A stretch of 64,000 nt of DNA from Rathayibacter sp. VKM Ac-2804 (GTDB lineage Bacteria; Actinomycetota; Actinomycetes; Actinomycetales; Microbacteriaceae). The notes beneath the pieces are model-generated. The model saw only the letters and a list, made by a program, of their open reading frames with translations, was not told the DNA's origin and made no database searches. Below, one piece after another: positions 25,012 through 33,763 of the stretch (position 1 is its first letter; every line of letters begins with the position of its first letter). The stretch spans positions 1,302,001 through 1,366,000 of the forward strand of contig NZ_CP047420.1 of the NCBI RefSeq assembly GCF_009866655.1, in the 5' to 3' direction. A program made the position numbers and the translations under genes.

Positions 25012-25893
25012 TCAGTCGGAGTGGATGCCCCAGCGGAACTCGGCGCGCTCGCCCGGCTCCAGCCAGCGGAGCCCCTCGCCCGAGTTCAGGGCGTCGGGCG
25101 GGGCGGTCATCGGCTCGATCGCGATCGCGGGCGGGCGCCGGTCGCGGTCGATGTAGAGCTGCAGGGCGGTGAAGGACGCGTCGGCCCAGAGCGTGGTGCG
25201 GCCGTGGCCCGGAGCGCTGAGGTCGGCGCGGACCGTGCCGTCGGGGTCGCGGTCGAGGGCGGTGAAGCTCGCGTGCCAGGGCGCGTCCCGCTCGAGGACG
25301 CCGGCGCGGAGATCGAAGGGCGTGCCCGAGACGGGGCGGCGCTCACCGGTGGGGAGGTGGCGCTCGTCGAGGACGAGGCGCTCGCGGGCGGGGAAGCGGA
25401 TCGTCGGCTCCTGCGCCTCACCGGCGCGGAGGTAGGGGTGGACGCCGAGTGCGACCGGGGCGCTACGGCCCGATTCGTTGACGAGGACGTGCCGGGCGTC
25501 GATCCCGGCGGGGCGCAGCCGGTAGCGGACGCTGGTGGCGAGCGCGAAGGGGTAGCCGGGCGGGGAGGCGAGGCGGGCGTGCAGGACGACGCTGTCGGCG
25601 GTGCGCTCGCCGACGCGGTAGCGGGTCGTGGCGAGGAGGCCGTGGTTGGCCGAGTGCGTCGCCGGGTCGGTGATCGCGAGCTGCTGGACGGCGCCGTCGA
25701 GGAGCCAGCGGCCGTCGCGGACCCGGTTCGGCCAGGGGGCGAGCACCGCGCCCGCGGCGCCGGGCGGCTGGTCGCCCGCGTAGGGCTCGACGAGGGCGCG
25801 GCCGCGCACCGCGAGGGTCCGGATGCTCGCGGCGACGGGGTTGATCGAGGCGCGGACGGAGCCGTCGGCGCTGACGAGCTCGATGTCGGGCAT
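25012..25893 (-). CDS. Aldose 1-epimerase family protein
   Basis: A 293-residue galactose-mutarotase-like enzyme interconverting sugar anomers. Motifs seen are the Arg-containing substrate loop PNRVRDGRW, the catalytic-type histidines in HSANHG and VALGVHPYLRAG, and the C-terminal EPMTAPPDALNSG with the position expected for the catalytic acid. The start ATG overlaps the stop of a 14-codon upstream frame. It fits the same sugar-use locus as the hydrolase and importer. Confidence 0.9.
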   Translation of the reverse strand: MPDIELVSADGSVRASINPVAASIRTLAVRGRALVEPYAGDQPPGAAGAVLAPWPNRVRDGRWLLDGAVQQLAITDPATHSANHGLLATTRYRVGERTADSVVLHARLASPPGYPFALATSVRYRLRPAGIDARHVLVNESGRSAPVALGVHPYLRAGEAQEPTIRFPARERLVLDERHLPTGERRPVSGTPFDLRAGVLERDAPWHASFTALDRDPDGTVRADLSAPGHGRTTLWADASFTALQLYIDRDRRPPAIAIEPMTAPPDALNSGEGLRWLEPGERAEFRWGIHSD

Positions 25894-25937
25894 CAGACGG
25901 CTCCGTTCGGGAGCTCGACGATGAGCGCGGCAGGCAT
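25893..25937 (-). CDS. 14-codon upstream ORF coupled to the epimerase
   Basis: Minus-strand TACACT (25945-25950) ends seven nt before an ATG (25935-25937) that opens the 14-residue frame MPAALIVELPNGAV. Its TGA overlaps the epimerase ATG (TGATG). A leaderless start would therefore translate this peptide first and couple to the epimerase, whose own GGAG lies inside the small frame. It may equally be that only the epimerase start is used. Confidence 0.3.
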   Translation of the reverse strand: MPAALIVELPNGAV

Positions 25938-26172
25938 GCTCGCGAGTGTACGGGCGGCTCGCTCGGCGGGGTGGATCCCGGTGCTGAAGGCGCCGACGCC
26001 TTTCGAGGATTCGGTAGGAGCCTTCCGACCGGTGCGGTGCGGTGATCCTCTGTCGCGCGCACGATCTCGCGCCAGAACAGCGGCATCAATTGCCCGCATC
26101 AGCCGTCTTCGACTTCAATACGCGTATGGCGTTCACGACGGAAGTGGACCCTTCACAGATGGAGTCACCGAC

Positions 26173-26571
26173 ATGAAGAGATCGACGAAAGCACTGGCGA
26201 CCGGCGGTCTCGTGGCCGCGCTGATAGTCGGAGCGACCGGCACCGCGTACGCCGGAACCAAGAACATCGCCTTCAACGAGACCCTTCCCCGCTTCCAGAT
26301 CGCCGGGTGGACGAACAGCCAGACCAAAGAGGTGTCGAATCTCGCCGGCCATGTGAACGTCGGAACTGTCGGTGACGACTACTCCGTCGACGTCGAACTG
26401 TGTCAGAGCCTGCTTCTGGTCTGCAGTGAGAAGGTGCACGGTCTCCGCGATCGGGACGACACGGACCTGGCCAACAGCTTTCGAGCCGGCGCCGAAGTCA
26501 GGCTGCAACTGCGCGTCGGAAGCGGCAACGTCGTGCATGTCCAAGTTCAAGGAGCATGGCGCAGCAATTAG
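26173..26571 (+). CDS. Small exported protein of an ABC cassette
   Basis: A 132-residue protein with GGAG eight nt upstream. It has a clear Sec signal peptide (MKRSTKALATGGLVAALIVG...AYA, cleavage after about 27), then a ~105-residue mature domain rich in Asn, Val and Ser with two close cysteines (C77, C84) that could form a disulphide. No known family is recognised. It is followed directly by two membrane proteins and an ABC ATPase on the same strand, the organisation of lactococcin-972-like and other exported-peptide loci. A 10-bp palindrome (26118-26127) lies upstream. Confidence 0.78.
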   Translation: MKRSTKALATGGLVAALIVGATGTAYAGTKNIAFNETLPRFQIAGWTNSQTKEVSNLAGHVNVGTVGDDYSVDVELCQSLLLVCSEKVHGLRDRDDTDLANSFRAGAEVRLQLRVGSGNVVHVQVQGAWRSN

Positions 26572-26644
26572 CGCCCGGCATCGTGAGAACTGCCGACTCG
26601 CCTCAACGACGTTCAGTTCGACGTGGAGCGGAAGGATTCGATCA

Positions 26645-27469
26645 GTGATTCCTCAGGGAGGGCGATCCGCTCGCGTTCTGGTCGGGCTGGTTCAGCGAGA
26701 GCTCGTCAGACGGCGTTGGCGCCTCACACTGTGCTTCGCGGGAAGCGTGGGGACGGCGGTCATCGTCCAGAGGATCTCCGCGAACGCGCGCTCGGTCTTC
26801 CGCGACGACGGTGATGTTCTGAGTTCACTGCTCGGCTCGCCGATAGGGATCGTCTTCCCCTTGCTCGTCACCCTGGTGGGCTCGCTGCCGTTCACGAGAG
26901 ACGTCGCGAATCGCGGTGTCGTCAACGAACGTCCGCGACAGTCCTACTCGACCCTCGTCTCGAGCAAATTCATCGCTGCGGGGCTTCTCTCCTCGGTCGT
27001 CTTCTTCCTCTACGGTCTAGCGCTGACCCTCATCGCTTCGGTCGCGTGGCCCCTTCTCGGACATCCAGGGGTCAAGCCCTCCGTGTACTCGAACGTCACT
27101 CCGTTCCAGCAGCGGGAGACGTTCGCCGATCTCAGCGGTGGGAACGTCCTCGTGTTCGGGCTGCTGATGTCGCTCTGGTTCGCTTTCGCGGCGGCGGTCT
27201 ACTCGGTGCTCACGTCGGCGAGTCTGGTCCTCGTCCCGAACAGGGCCGTCGCCCTGCTTCTGCCGTTCGCGTTCTATCTCGGGCTGACCGTCGTGCTGTC
27301 CGTGCTCCATGAACCGGCCTTGACGCCGATGTTCTCCGTCTTCCCCGCGGGTCTTGAGCAGTCCCCGTGGTTGATCGCGGCGTCCCCGACCCTCCTCACC
27401 GCTCTCCTGGCGGCCGCGCTCTGGGTGTTCGTCGTGCGGCGGCCGAGCGAGAGCAGGCACCTCCTGTGA
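26645..27469 (+). CDS. Polytopic membrane protein, ABC-cassette permease 1
   Basis: A 274-residue protein starting at GTG with AAGGA eight nt upstream (the frame is open further left but overlaps the previous gene). It has a basic N-terminus (QRELVRRRWR) and about six hydrophobic segments. The C-terminus overlaps the next start by four nt (GTGA). Size and topology fit an ABC-2 type permease subunit; no signature motif is visible. Confidence 0.78.
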   Translation: MIPQGGRSARVLVGLVQRELVRRRWRLTLCFAGSVGTAVIVQRISANARSVFRDDGDVLSSLLGSPIGIVFPLLVTLVGSLPFTRDVANRGVVNERPRQSYSTLVSSKFIAAGLLSSVVFFLYGLALTLIASVAWPLLGHPGVKPSVYSNVTPFQQRETFADLSGGNVLVFGLLMSLWFAFAAAVYSVLTSASLVLVPNRAVALLLPFAFYLGLTVVLSVLHEPALTPMFSVFPAGLEQSPWLIAASPTLLTALLAAALWVFVVRRPSESRHLL

Positions 27470-28896
27470 CGGGGCGGAGACTCACCGCGCTGGTCTTCCT
27501 CGGTCTCACCGGGGCGTACGCCCTCTACTCGCGCTTCTTCCAGGAGACGGCGACCGGCCGATCACCGGGGGTCTGGGACGTCCTCCTCGACGTCGCCGCC
27601 GATCCCTATTACCTCGGTCTCGTCGTCGTGCCCCTGTGGTCGGTGATGTCGGCGCTGCAGGTGACGCGGACCGGCTCGCCCGGAGCGCTGCTGCGCTACG
27701 GCTCGCTCCTGCGAGCGTGGGCCGGGACCCTCGTGATCCTGGCGAAGCTCTCCACGAAGGCGGCGGCGGGTGCCCTCGCCGTCTGCCTCGTCTGCAGCGC
27801 GGGTCTGCAGCCGACGGCGTTCGCCCGTCCCGAGAGCGTCGCCGCCGTCTTCCGAGAGCAGGGATTCGCTCCCGTCGCGGCTCTGGTCGCTCAGGTCGCT
27901 CTGCTGGGAGCGTCACTCTGCGCGGTGGCCGCTGTCGTGGTGTCCGTCCGGCTGCTCTCCGGCAGGGCCGCCGTCACCTGGGCAGCGGTCGGCGGCATCT
28001 TCCTCTGGGTCGTCCTCTCAGTGCTCGCTGTCGTGCCGCCGAGTGCGCCCCTCAGCGCCGCCGCCTTCCTCGACCTGGCGGTCGGCATGGAGAGGACGTC
28101 CCTGATCGGGACGGCGCTGAGGCCGCTGATCGTCCTCATCGGCGTCGGACTGGTGGTGCGGCTCGCCGCACGAGCCTCGAGCTGTGCGGACCGGGTCGCC
28201 GTCTCCGCTCTCCTGGCCGTCTCGACGCTGCTCGTCGTCTTCTCCTTCCTGCAGGCGTCCGCCGGCCGCGACCTGCTCGAGGTCGCAGGTCTCCTGGTGC
28301 CCAGTCCGCTCGGATCGATCGCGGAGTCGATGCAGTACCTGCTCGTCTTCCTCCCGTTCCTCCTGGTCGGCCTGATCGGCCGGGGGTCGCCGACACCTCA
28401 GCGCGAGCATCACGAGCTCATCAGATTCGGGAGTCGGGCCTCCCGGCTGCGACGCGAGGTCGTCCGGGGCTCGGTCGGCTCGTTCGCGGCGTGGACGGTC
28501 GCGGCTCTGCTCGTGCTCGCCGGCGTCCTCGGCGCGGCGCACGCGGTCGTCCCGCCCTCGCCGGAGTGGATCGCGGTGGCGGGTGCCGTCGCCGCGGGAG
28601 GAGTGTGCGCGGCCCTGTACGGCAGCGTCGGGGTTCTCCTGCGCTGCTCGATCGCGAGCGTCCCGTCGAGGTTCGTCGCGGTCTGCCTCGTCGCCGTCGC
28701 CGTCGTCCTGTCCCGCTCGATCTCCCCGGACAACCCCTTCCTCCTCGGCAGCCTCGCCGACGGCGGCCTCGGCGGTGATCGGGTCCTCCGGCGGATCGTT
28801 GTCCTCCTGGCGTCCCTGCTCGCCCCGCCGCTGCTCGGAAGCATCGGCTTCCTGGCCCTCACTGCACGAAGAAAGGTCGTGGTCTGGTGGACGTGA
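27466..28896 (+). CDS. Polytopic membrane protein, ABC-cassette permease 2
   Basis: A 476-residue protein with roughly ten hydrophobic helices and few charged loops, so it is integral to the membrane. It is translationally coupled to the preceding membrane protein, and the ATPase start lies ten nt before its stop. It may be the larger permease half. I find no family motif. Confidence 0.78.
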   Translation: MTGRRLTALVFLGLTGAYALYSRFFQETATGRSPGVWDVLLDVAADPYYLGLVVVPLWSVMSALQVTRTGSPGALLRYGSLLRAWAGTLVILAKLSTKAAAGALAVCLVCSAGLQPTAFARPESVAAVFREQGFAPVAALVAQVALLGASLCAVAAVVVSVRLLSGRAAVTWAAVGGIFLWVVLSVLAVVPPSAPLSAAAFLDLAVGMERTSLIGTALRPLIVLIGVGLVVRLAARASSCADRVAVSALLAVSTLLVVFSFLQASAGRDLLEVAGLLVPSPLGSIAESMQYLLVFLPFLLVGLIGRGSPTPQREHHELIRFGSRASRLRREVVRGSVGSFAAWTVAALLVLAGVLGAAHAVVPPSPEWIAVAGAVAAGGVCAALYGSVGVLLRCSIASVPSRFVAVCLVAVAVVLSRSISPDNPFLLGSLADGGLGGDRVLRRIVVLLASLLAPPLLGSIGFLALTARRKVVVWWT

Positions 28897-29522
28897 TCAC
28901 CCTCGCCGAGGTCGGCAAGAGCTTCGGCCGGAAGGAGATCCTGCGGGACGTGTCCCTCCGGATCGAGGACGGGCGGACCTACGGCCTCGTCGGGCCGAAC
29001 GGCGCCGGCAAGTCGGTGCTGCTGCTCCTGATGTGCGGCCTGCTGCGACCCTCGGGCGGCACCGTGACGATCGATCCGGCCTACCTCTCCCGGGGTCGGG
29101 ACTACCCCGATCGATTCGGCGTCTCGATCAACGGCCCGGGCTACCTGGCCGGCAGGAGCGCTCGCCAGAACCTCGCCGACCTGGCCTCGATCCGGAAGCA
29201 GGTGGGCGAGGACCGCATCGACGAGGTCCTCGAGCAGGTCGGTCTCTCGCCGACATCGCCGCTGAAGGCCCGGAACTTCTCGCTGGGCATGCTGCAGAAG
29301 CTCTCGCTCGCGCAGGCGCTGCTCGAGCACCCCGCTGTCCTCCTCCTCGACGAGCCGTTCAACGCCCTCGACGCGGAATCGGTCGAGCGCCTGCGGGAGA
29401 TCCTCGTCGCGGAGAAGGCGAAGGGGACGACCATCGTGTTCACCAGTCACCGCGACAGCGACATCGAGATGCTCAGCGACGAGGTGCTGAGGGTCGAGGG
29501 CGGCCGGGTGACGGACGGGTGA
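28887..29522 (+). CDS. ABC transporter ATP-binding protein
   Basis: A 211-residue ATPase with Walker A GPNGAGKS, a Q-loop region, the signature-like FSLGMLQKLSLAQ, Walker B AVLLLDEPFNALD and the H-loop FTSHRD. The short length and LGMLQ-type signature resemble the bacteriocin-export/immunity ATPase group. It begins at GTG inside the end of the membrane-protein gene and closes the four-gene cassette. Confidence 0.9.
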   Translation: MDVITLAEVGKSFGRKEILRDVSLRIEDGRTYGLVGPNGAGKSVLLLLMCGLLRPSGGTVTIDPAYLSRGRDYPDRFGVSINGPGYLAGRSARQNLADLASIRKQVGEDRIDEVLEQVGLSPTSPLKARNFSLGMLQKLSLAQALLEHPAVLLLDEPFNALDAESVERLREILVAEKAKGTTIVFTSHRDSDIEMLSDEVLRVEGGRVTDG

Positions 29523-29591
29523 CGACCGTCTGATCGTCGGGCGGCTCGGTGGGCGACGTCCTCTTGGTCTCGGGCGGCCGGATCCGGGCGG

Positions 29592-30302
29592 CTAGGACCG
29601 CAGGATCGCCTCGAGCTCGGCGACGACGAGGTCGGGTCGGGAGAGGAAGGGGTGGTGGCCGGTCGGCAGGTCGATCGAGCGGGTGGCGCGCTCGGCGTGG
29701 ACGCGCTGGAGGCCGACCGAGGTGCTGCCGTCCTCGGTGCAGACCAGGTACGTGGACTCGACGCCCTGCCAGCCGGCGACGGAGGTCGGGGTGGTGAAGG
29801 CGGCGATCGACTGAGTCGTGACGCGCTCCCAGGCGGCCCGCTGGGTCGTCTCGTCGGCGTCCTGAAGGAAGCGGCGGCCGAACGAGGCGGCGTCGTAGCC
29901 GGCGACGCCGAGCGTGCCGTCGTCGCCGGGCGCGATCGAGACGGGGTCCGTCTCCCCGGCCATGATGCCGCCCTGGGCCGAGCCGATGTCCGGGAGGTAG
30001 GAGGAGATGTAGACGAGGCGGGCGACGGCGGCGTGCGCTCCGGCCTCGGCGATCACCGTGCCGCCGTAGGAGTGGCCGACGACGATCGCCTCGTCGTCCT
30101 CGATGTCGTCGAGCGCGGCGCGCAGGGCGGCGGCGTCCTCGACCAGCCCGGCGCCGGCGCGGTCCGCCGCCGACTCGCCGCAGGAGGGCAGGGCGACGGC
30201 GCGGCTCGCGACACCGGTGCGCTCGAGGAGCAGCTCGGCGGTGCGGTGCCACCACCAGTCGCCGTCGCGGACCAGGGCGCCGTGCACGAAGAGCAGTTCC
30301 AT
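29592..30302 (-). CDS. Alpha/beta hydrolase
   Basis: A 236-residue cytoplasmic protein. The ATG is chosen where the fold begins (MELLFVHGALVRDGDWWW); the frame upstream has no homology. The nucleophile elbow is GHSYGGT, and the terminal His is in TGHHPFLSRPD. It is similar to small esterase/salicylate-esterase-like actinobacterial hydrolases. It stands alone, convergent with the ABC cassette. The substrate is unknown. Confidence 0.88.
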   Translation of the reverse strand: MELLFVHGALVRDGDWWWHRTAELLLERTGVASRAVALPSCGESAADRAGAGLVEDAAALRAALDDIEDDEAIVVGHSYGGTVIAEAGAHAAVARLVYISSYLPDIGSAQGGIMAGETDPVSIAPGDDGTLGVAGYDAASFGRRFLQDADETTQRAAWERVTTQSIAAFTTPTSVAGWQGVESTYLVCTEDGSTSVGLQRVHAERATRSIDLPTGHHPFLSRPDLVVAELEAILRS

Positions 30303-30484
30303 GGCAGGAGTCTGCCTCCGATCGCCCGCCGTCGCCTCCCCGGAGGACCCGAGTCCGCTGACAGCGGAGCGCGGGGGCGACCCCTGGTCGGAGCGGGCGC
30401 TCTCGGCGTCCGGAGGGCGTTCCACCGGGCTTCGCTCAGGAGGGCCCGCCACTATCGAACCTGTTACCCGACGGAAGGTCCCCT

Positions 30485-31366
30485 GTGAGCACTCTCAAGC
30501 GCATCCTCAGCATGGCGTCGAAGGCGCTCGACTCCAAGAGCTCGTCGAGCTCCTCCTCGCGCCCCGCGACCGGTGGCGGCACGGACTGGCGCGACATGGT
30601 CCGCTCGGCCGCGAACGCGGTGACGGGCGACTCCCGATCCGCGTCCTCGAGCACGGCCGCGCCCAGCGCTCCCGCCTCGCGGACGCCCGGCCCCGCCCCC
30701 GCCTACGGCTCGCCGCACCCCTCGGCCCGTCCGCAGGACGCCCGACCGGCGGCCGCCATCGCGCCGGAGGACCGCGCGGCGATCGCCCGCTACGACTATC
30801 TGCTCCGCACCGCCGACCCCGAGCAGCTGGAGCAGGTGCACCGCGACGCGTTCGCCAAGCTGACCCCGGCCCAGCGCGCTCAGGTCGAAGGGCGCCTGCG
30901 CGACGAGCTGCCCGCGAACGAGCAGCCGCGCTCCTCCGCGCCCGACGATCTCGCCCGCGCGGCGACCAGAGGCGAGGCGCACAACCCCGGCTTCCTCAAG
31001 AAGATGTTCTCCAAGCCCGGGACCAAGGGTGCGCTGGCCGGTGCCGGAGTGGGCGCCGTCGCCGGCGTCGGCCTCGGTGCCGCGGGCGGACTGCTCGCGG
31101 CGGTCGCGGGCGGCGCGGTGCTCAGCGGAGTGGCCGGTCCGCTGCTCGCACAGGCGGCCGGGATGGGCGTGGACTTCGAGAACCTGGCCGGCGGGCTGGG
31201 CGAGTTCGGCGACCTCGGCGAGTTCGGCGACATCACCGGCGGCGTGGGCGAGTTCGTCTCCGGTGCCGGCGAGCACGTGTCGGGGCTCGGCGAGCAGGTG
31301 TCGGAGTTCGGCTCGAACTTCGAGATGCCCGACCTCGGCGGACTCGGGAACCTCTTCGACCGCTGA
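30485..31366 (+). CDS. Hypothetical protein with Gly-rich hydrophobic hairpin
   Basis: A 293-residue protein starting at GTG with GGAAGG upstream. It has a Ser/Ala/Pro-rich disordered first third, then a helical block (PEDRAAIARYDYLLRTADPEQLEQVHRDAFAKLTPAQRAQVEGRLRDEL) and a Gly/Ala-rich hydrophobic stretch (about 180-225) that could be a membrane hairpin. It ends in repeated acidic GEFGDLGEFGD-type segments. Relatives are often mislabelled as cation-transporting ATPases. No function can be assigned. Confidence 0.75.
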   Translation: MSTLKRILSMASKALDSKSSSSSSSRPATGGGTDWRDMVRSAANAVTGDSRSASSSTAAPSAPASRTPGPAPAYGSPHPSARPQDARPAAAIAPEDRAAIARYDYLLRTADPEQLEQVHRDAFAKLTPAQRAQVEGRLRDELPANEQPRSSAPDDLARAATRGEAHNPGFLKKMFSKPGTKGALAGAGVGAVAGVGLGAAGGLLAAVAGGAVLSGVAGPLLAQAAGMGVDFENLAGGLGEFGDLGEFGDITGGVGEFVSGAGEHVSGLGEQVSEFGSNFEMPDLGGLGNLFDR

Positions 31367-31367
31367 G

Positions 31368-31757
31368 TCAGCGGGCGCGGCGCCGCACGAGGAGTGCGAG
31401 CGCCGTGCCCACCACTCCCAGCAGCGCGAGTGCGGCGCCGGTGATCGCGACGGCGGTGGTCGACCAGTCCGGCGCGGAGTCGACGACGGTGCCGTCGAGC
31501 AGCTCCCAGCGGCAGGTGCCGCCGAGCGGCCACCAGGACCAGGAGCCGGCGACGAGCGAGCCCTCCTCGGCGGGCACGCGGCCGACGCTGGCGAGGCAGA
31601 CGTCGTCGAAGCCCTGCGCGGCGAGGGTCGAGTACTGCAGCGCCACCAGGCCGAGGAGTGCCAGACCGACGACGAGTGCGGTCAGCGCGGCGATCAGCGC
31701 CACGCGGCGCGGGGTGAGGAAGCGGCGTCTCGCGGGGGCGGGGATCGGCGCGCTCAT
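31368..31757 (-). CDS. Small two-TM membrane protein
   Basis: A 129-residue protein with TM helices at about 18-42 and 100-123 flanking an extracytoplasmic loop that contains two cysteines and a WSWWPLGGTCRW motif. The C-terminus is basic. Its stop lies one nt past that of the convergent neighbour. Function unknown. Confidence 0.72.
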   Translation of the reverse strand: MSAPIPAPARRRFLTPRRVALIAALTALVVGLALLGLVALQYSTLAAQGFDDVCLASVGRVPAEEGSLVAGSWSWWPLGGTCRWELLDGTVVDSAPDWSTTAVAITGAALALLGVVGTALALLVRRRAR

Positions 31758-31929
31758 CCGTCGATGGTGTCACGCGGCGGCTGGGAGGCGGGTACGTCGT
31801 GCAGGTGGCTGTTCGTTCTGCAGGCGATCACGAGGCGAGAGCGCGTTCCGCCGCGTGGAGGTTTCCGGAACGCTCGGATCACCTGCAGATCGAACCGGTG
31901 GTGGTCGGGCGGAGGTGGTCGAGTGGGGC

Positions 31930-33093
31930 TCAGAGCCGGTGGCCCGCGAGCCGCAGGGCGACCGTGAGCAGCAGTGCCGTCGCCGCCAGGCCGACGGCGA
32001 GCAGGAAGATCCGCGGGTCGTAGCCGGTGACCGCGAGCGGGAGCAGGGCGCCGAGGACCGTGCCGATCTGCACGACGGCCATGTAGGCGCTCGCCCCGGC
32101 GCCGGGTCCGCCGCCGCTGGTCCGCTCGAGCAGGAGCAGGCCGATGCTCTGGTAGCCGGCGGCCGCGACCGCGTAGAGGGCCTGCGAGACGAGCAGCGCC
32201 GGATAGGACTGCGTGCTCGAGAGGATCGAGAACGCCAGGACCCCGGCGAGTGCGACGACGGCGAGCGTGAGCACGCTGCCGCGGGCGCTGCTGAGCCGGC
32301 TCAGTGCGGGCAGCGCCGCGAGCTCGAGGACCGCGGAGGCGAGGAGCACCGGCGCGACGAGCGCGGCGGGGACACCGGAGGAGACGGCGAAGAGCGGCAG
32401 GTAGATCGCCCGGAGCGTGTCGACCGACTTCAGCAGCGCGACCAGCGCCAGCGCAGCGAGGAAGACGAGGGCGAGGCGCGGGCGGGTGGAGCCGTCGCTG
32501 CGCGGCCCGTCCGGCGCCGCGAGGCGGGTCGACCGGCAGCCGGTCGCGCAGACCGCGGTCACCACGGCGGCGGCGACGGCGGCGAGCAGCGGATCGAGCC
32601 CGGCCTGCGCGAGCAGCGCGTAGAGGACGAGCCCGAGGATGTAGCCCGAGATCAGGACCGCGCGCATCCGGGCGATCGACGCCTCCTGAGTGTCGCCACC
32701 CCGCGCGGCGACGCGGCCGAAGAGCTGGGGGACGAGTGTGCTGACGAACAGCATCAGCGCCCCGCCCAGGTAGAGCACGACGACGTGGCCGCCGCTGGCG
32801 CGCACGAGGAGCAGCCCCACCGGGACGGCGAGCGAGGTGGCGACCAGGGCGGCCCTCGGGTAGCCGGCCCGGCGGATCCGGGGCACGAGGAGGGTGTTGT
32901 ACGCGATCGCGATCGCGGCGTTCACGACGAAGAAGACCGCGATCTGCACCTTGGCGAGTCCCGCGGCATCGAGCGCGACGGGCACGCCGACGGCCGTGAT
33001 GCCGCCGAACACCGCGTTGCTGAGCAGCGCGCCGGCGACCGGCCGGGGGAGGCGGATCGCGAGGGCCGTCGTCGTGCGGTCGTCGCTGGTCAC
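31930..33093 (-). CDS. MFS transporter, sugar-efflux (SetA) type
   Basis: A 387-residue membrane protein with twelve hydrophobic helices and the layout of SetA/SotB-like exporters (AVFGGITAVGVPVALDAAGLAKVQIAVFF near the N-terminus, SYPALLVSQALYAVAAAGYQSIGL in the second half). The GTG at 33093 is preferred over GTG 33099 because GGAGGA then has proper spacing. The substrate is inferred only from the family. Confidence 0.82.
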   Translation of the reverse strand: MTSDDRTTTALAIRLPRPVAGALLSNAVFGGITAVGVPVALDAAGLAKVQIAVFFVVNAAIAIAYNTLLVPRIRRAGYPRAALVATSLAVPVGLLLVRASGGHVVVLYLGGALMLFVSTLVPQLFGRVAARGGDTQEASIARMRAVLISGYILGLVLYALLAQAGLDPLLAAVAAAVVTAVCATGCRSTRLAAPDGPRSDGSTRPRLALVFLAALALVALLKSVDTLRAIYLPLFAVSSGVPAALVAPVLLASAVLELAALPALSRLSSARGSVLTLAVVALAGVLAFSILSSTQSYPALLVSQALYAVAAAGYQSIGLLLLERTSGGGPGAGASAYMAVVQIGTVLGALLPLAVTGYDPRIFLLAVGLAATALLLTVALRLAGHRL

Positions 33094-33339
33094 TCGCACT
33101 CCTCCGGACGCGCCGGATCCCCTCGACGCGGCAGCAGCATCGGGTCTGCAGGCGTGATCGGGGATCCTCCGGTCGGCGGATGCCGACCCTCGGCTCGGGA
33201 GGAGACGCTAGCCGCGACCGCGCCCTGCTCGGAGGCCGCTGGCGCGCGGTACGCGGTCACCGCGGGACTCGAGGTGCACCGCCGCGGCGCCGGGCACGTC
33301 GGAACGGCGACTGCGAGGATCCTCAGGGGTTCGGCGACG

Positions 33340-33345
33340 TACCCT
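33340..33345 (+). promoter_or_regulatory. -10 of the PLDc_N gene, probable leaderless promoter
   Basis: TACCCT ends seven nt before the ATG at 33353, and no Shine-Dalgarno sequence is visible. Confidence 0.45.
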
Positions 33346-33352
33346 CGGACGC

Positions 33353-33739
33353 ATGGGGTTTCTGTTCTCGCTGCTGACCGTCGTGCTGATGGTGCTGGCG
33401 CTCGTGGATGTCGTGCGTCAGCCGGACAACGTGGTCCGCAATCTGCCCAAGATCGTCTGGATCCTGCTGATCGTCTTCATCCCGCTGATCGGCGTGACGA
33501 TCTGGTTCCTGCTCGGGCACGACTGGAAGAAGGGCGAGGGCGCCTCGTTCGTCCCGGGCGGGCGCACGAAGCGGCCGCGCCGCTCGAAGACGCCGCCCCC
33601 GCCGACGATGGTGGTGCGGCCGCCGACGAAGAGCACCGAGGAGCAGCTCGCCGACCTCGAGCGCGAGGAGGCGCACTACGCGCGGCTCGCCGAGGAGCAG
33701 CGCCGGCTCCGCGAGGGCGAGCGGCCGCAGGACGCCTGA
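33353..33739 (+). CDS. PLDc_N-domain membrane protein
   Basis: A 128-residue protein. Two N-terminal TM helices (about 2-20 and 33-52) carry the cardiolipin-synthase N-terminal (PLDc_N) pattern with IVWILLIVFIPLIGVTIWFLLG. A basic Pro-rich linker and a charged Glu/Arg helix follow. It lacks any phospholipase D HKD motif, so it is not itself a synthase. Such stand-alone proteins are common in actinobacteria; role unknown. Confidence 0.85.
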   Translation: MGFLFSLLTVVLMVLALVDVVRQPDNVVRNLPKIVWILLIVFIPLIGVTIWFLLGHDWKKGEGASFVPGGRTKRPRRSKTPPPPTMVVRPPTKSTEEQLADLEREEAHYARLAEEQRRLREGERPQDA

Positions 33740-33763
33740 GGCGTCGCGCGGCCGCTCCGGGCG

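Noticed and set aside
22325..25156. 943-codon plus-strand frame opposite DUF5107
   Set aside because: Val/Gly/Arg-rich antisense shadow created by high GC; the DUF5107-TPR protein on the minus strand is the real gene.
33353..33739. Cardiolipin synthase
   Set aside because: Only the N-terminal PLDc_N helices are present; both HKD phospholipase D motifs are missing.
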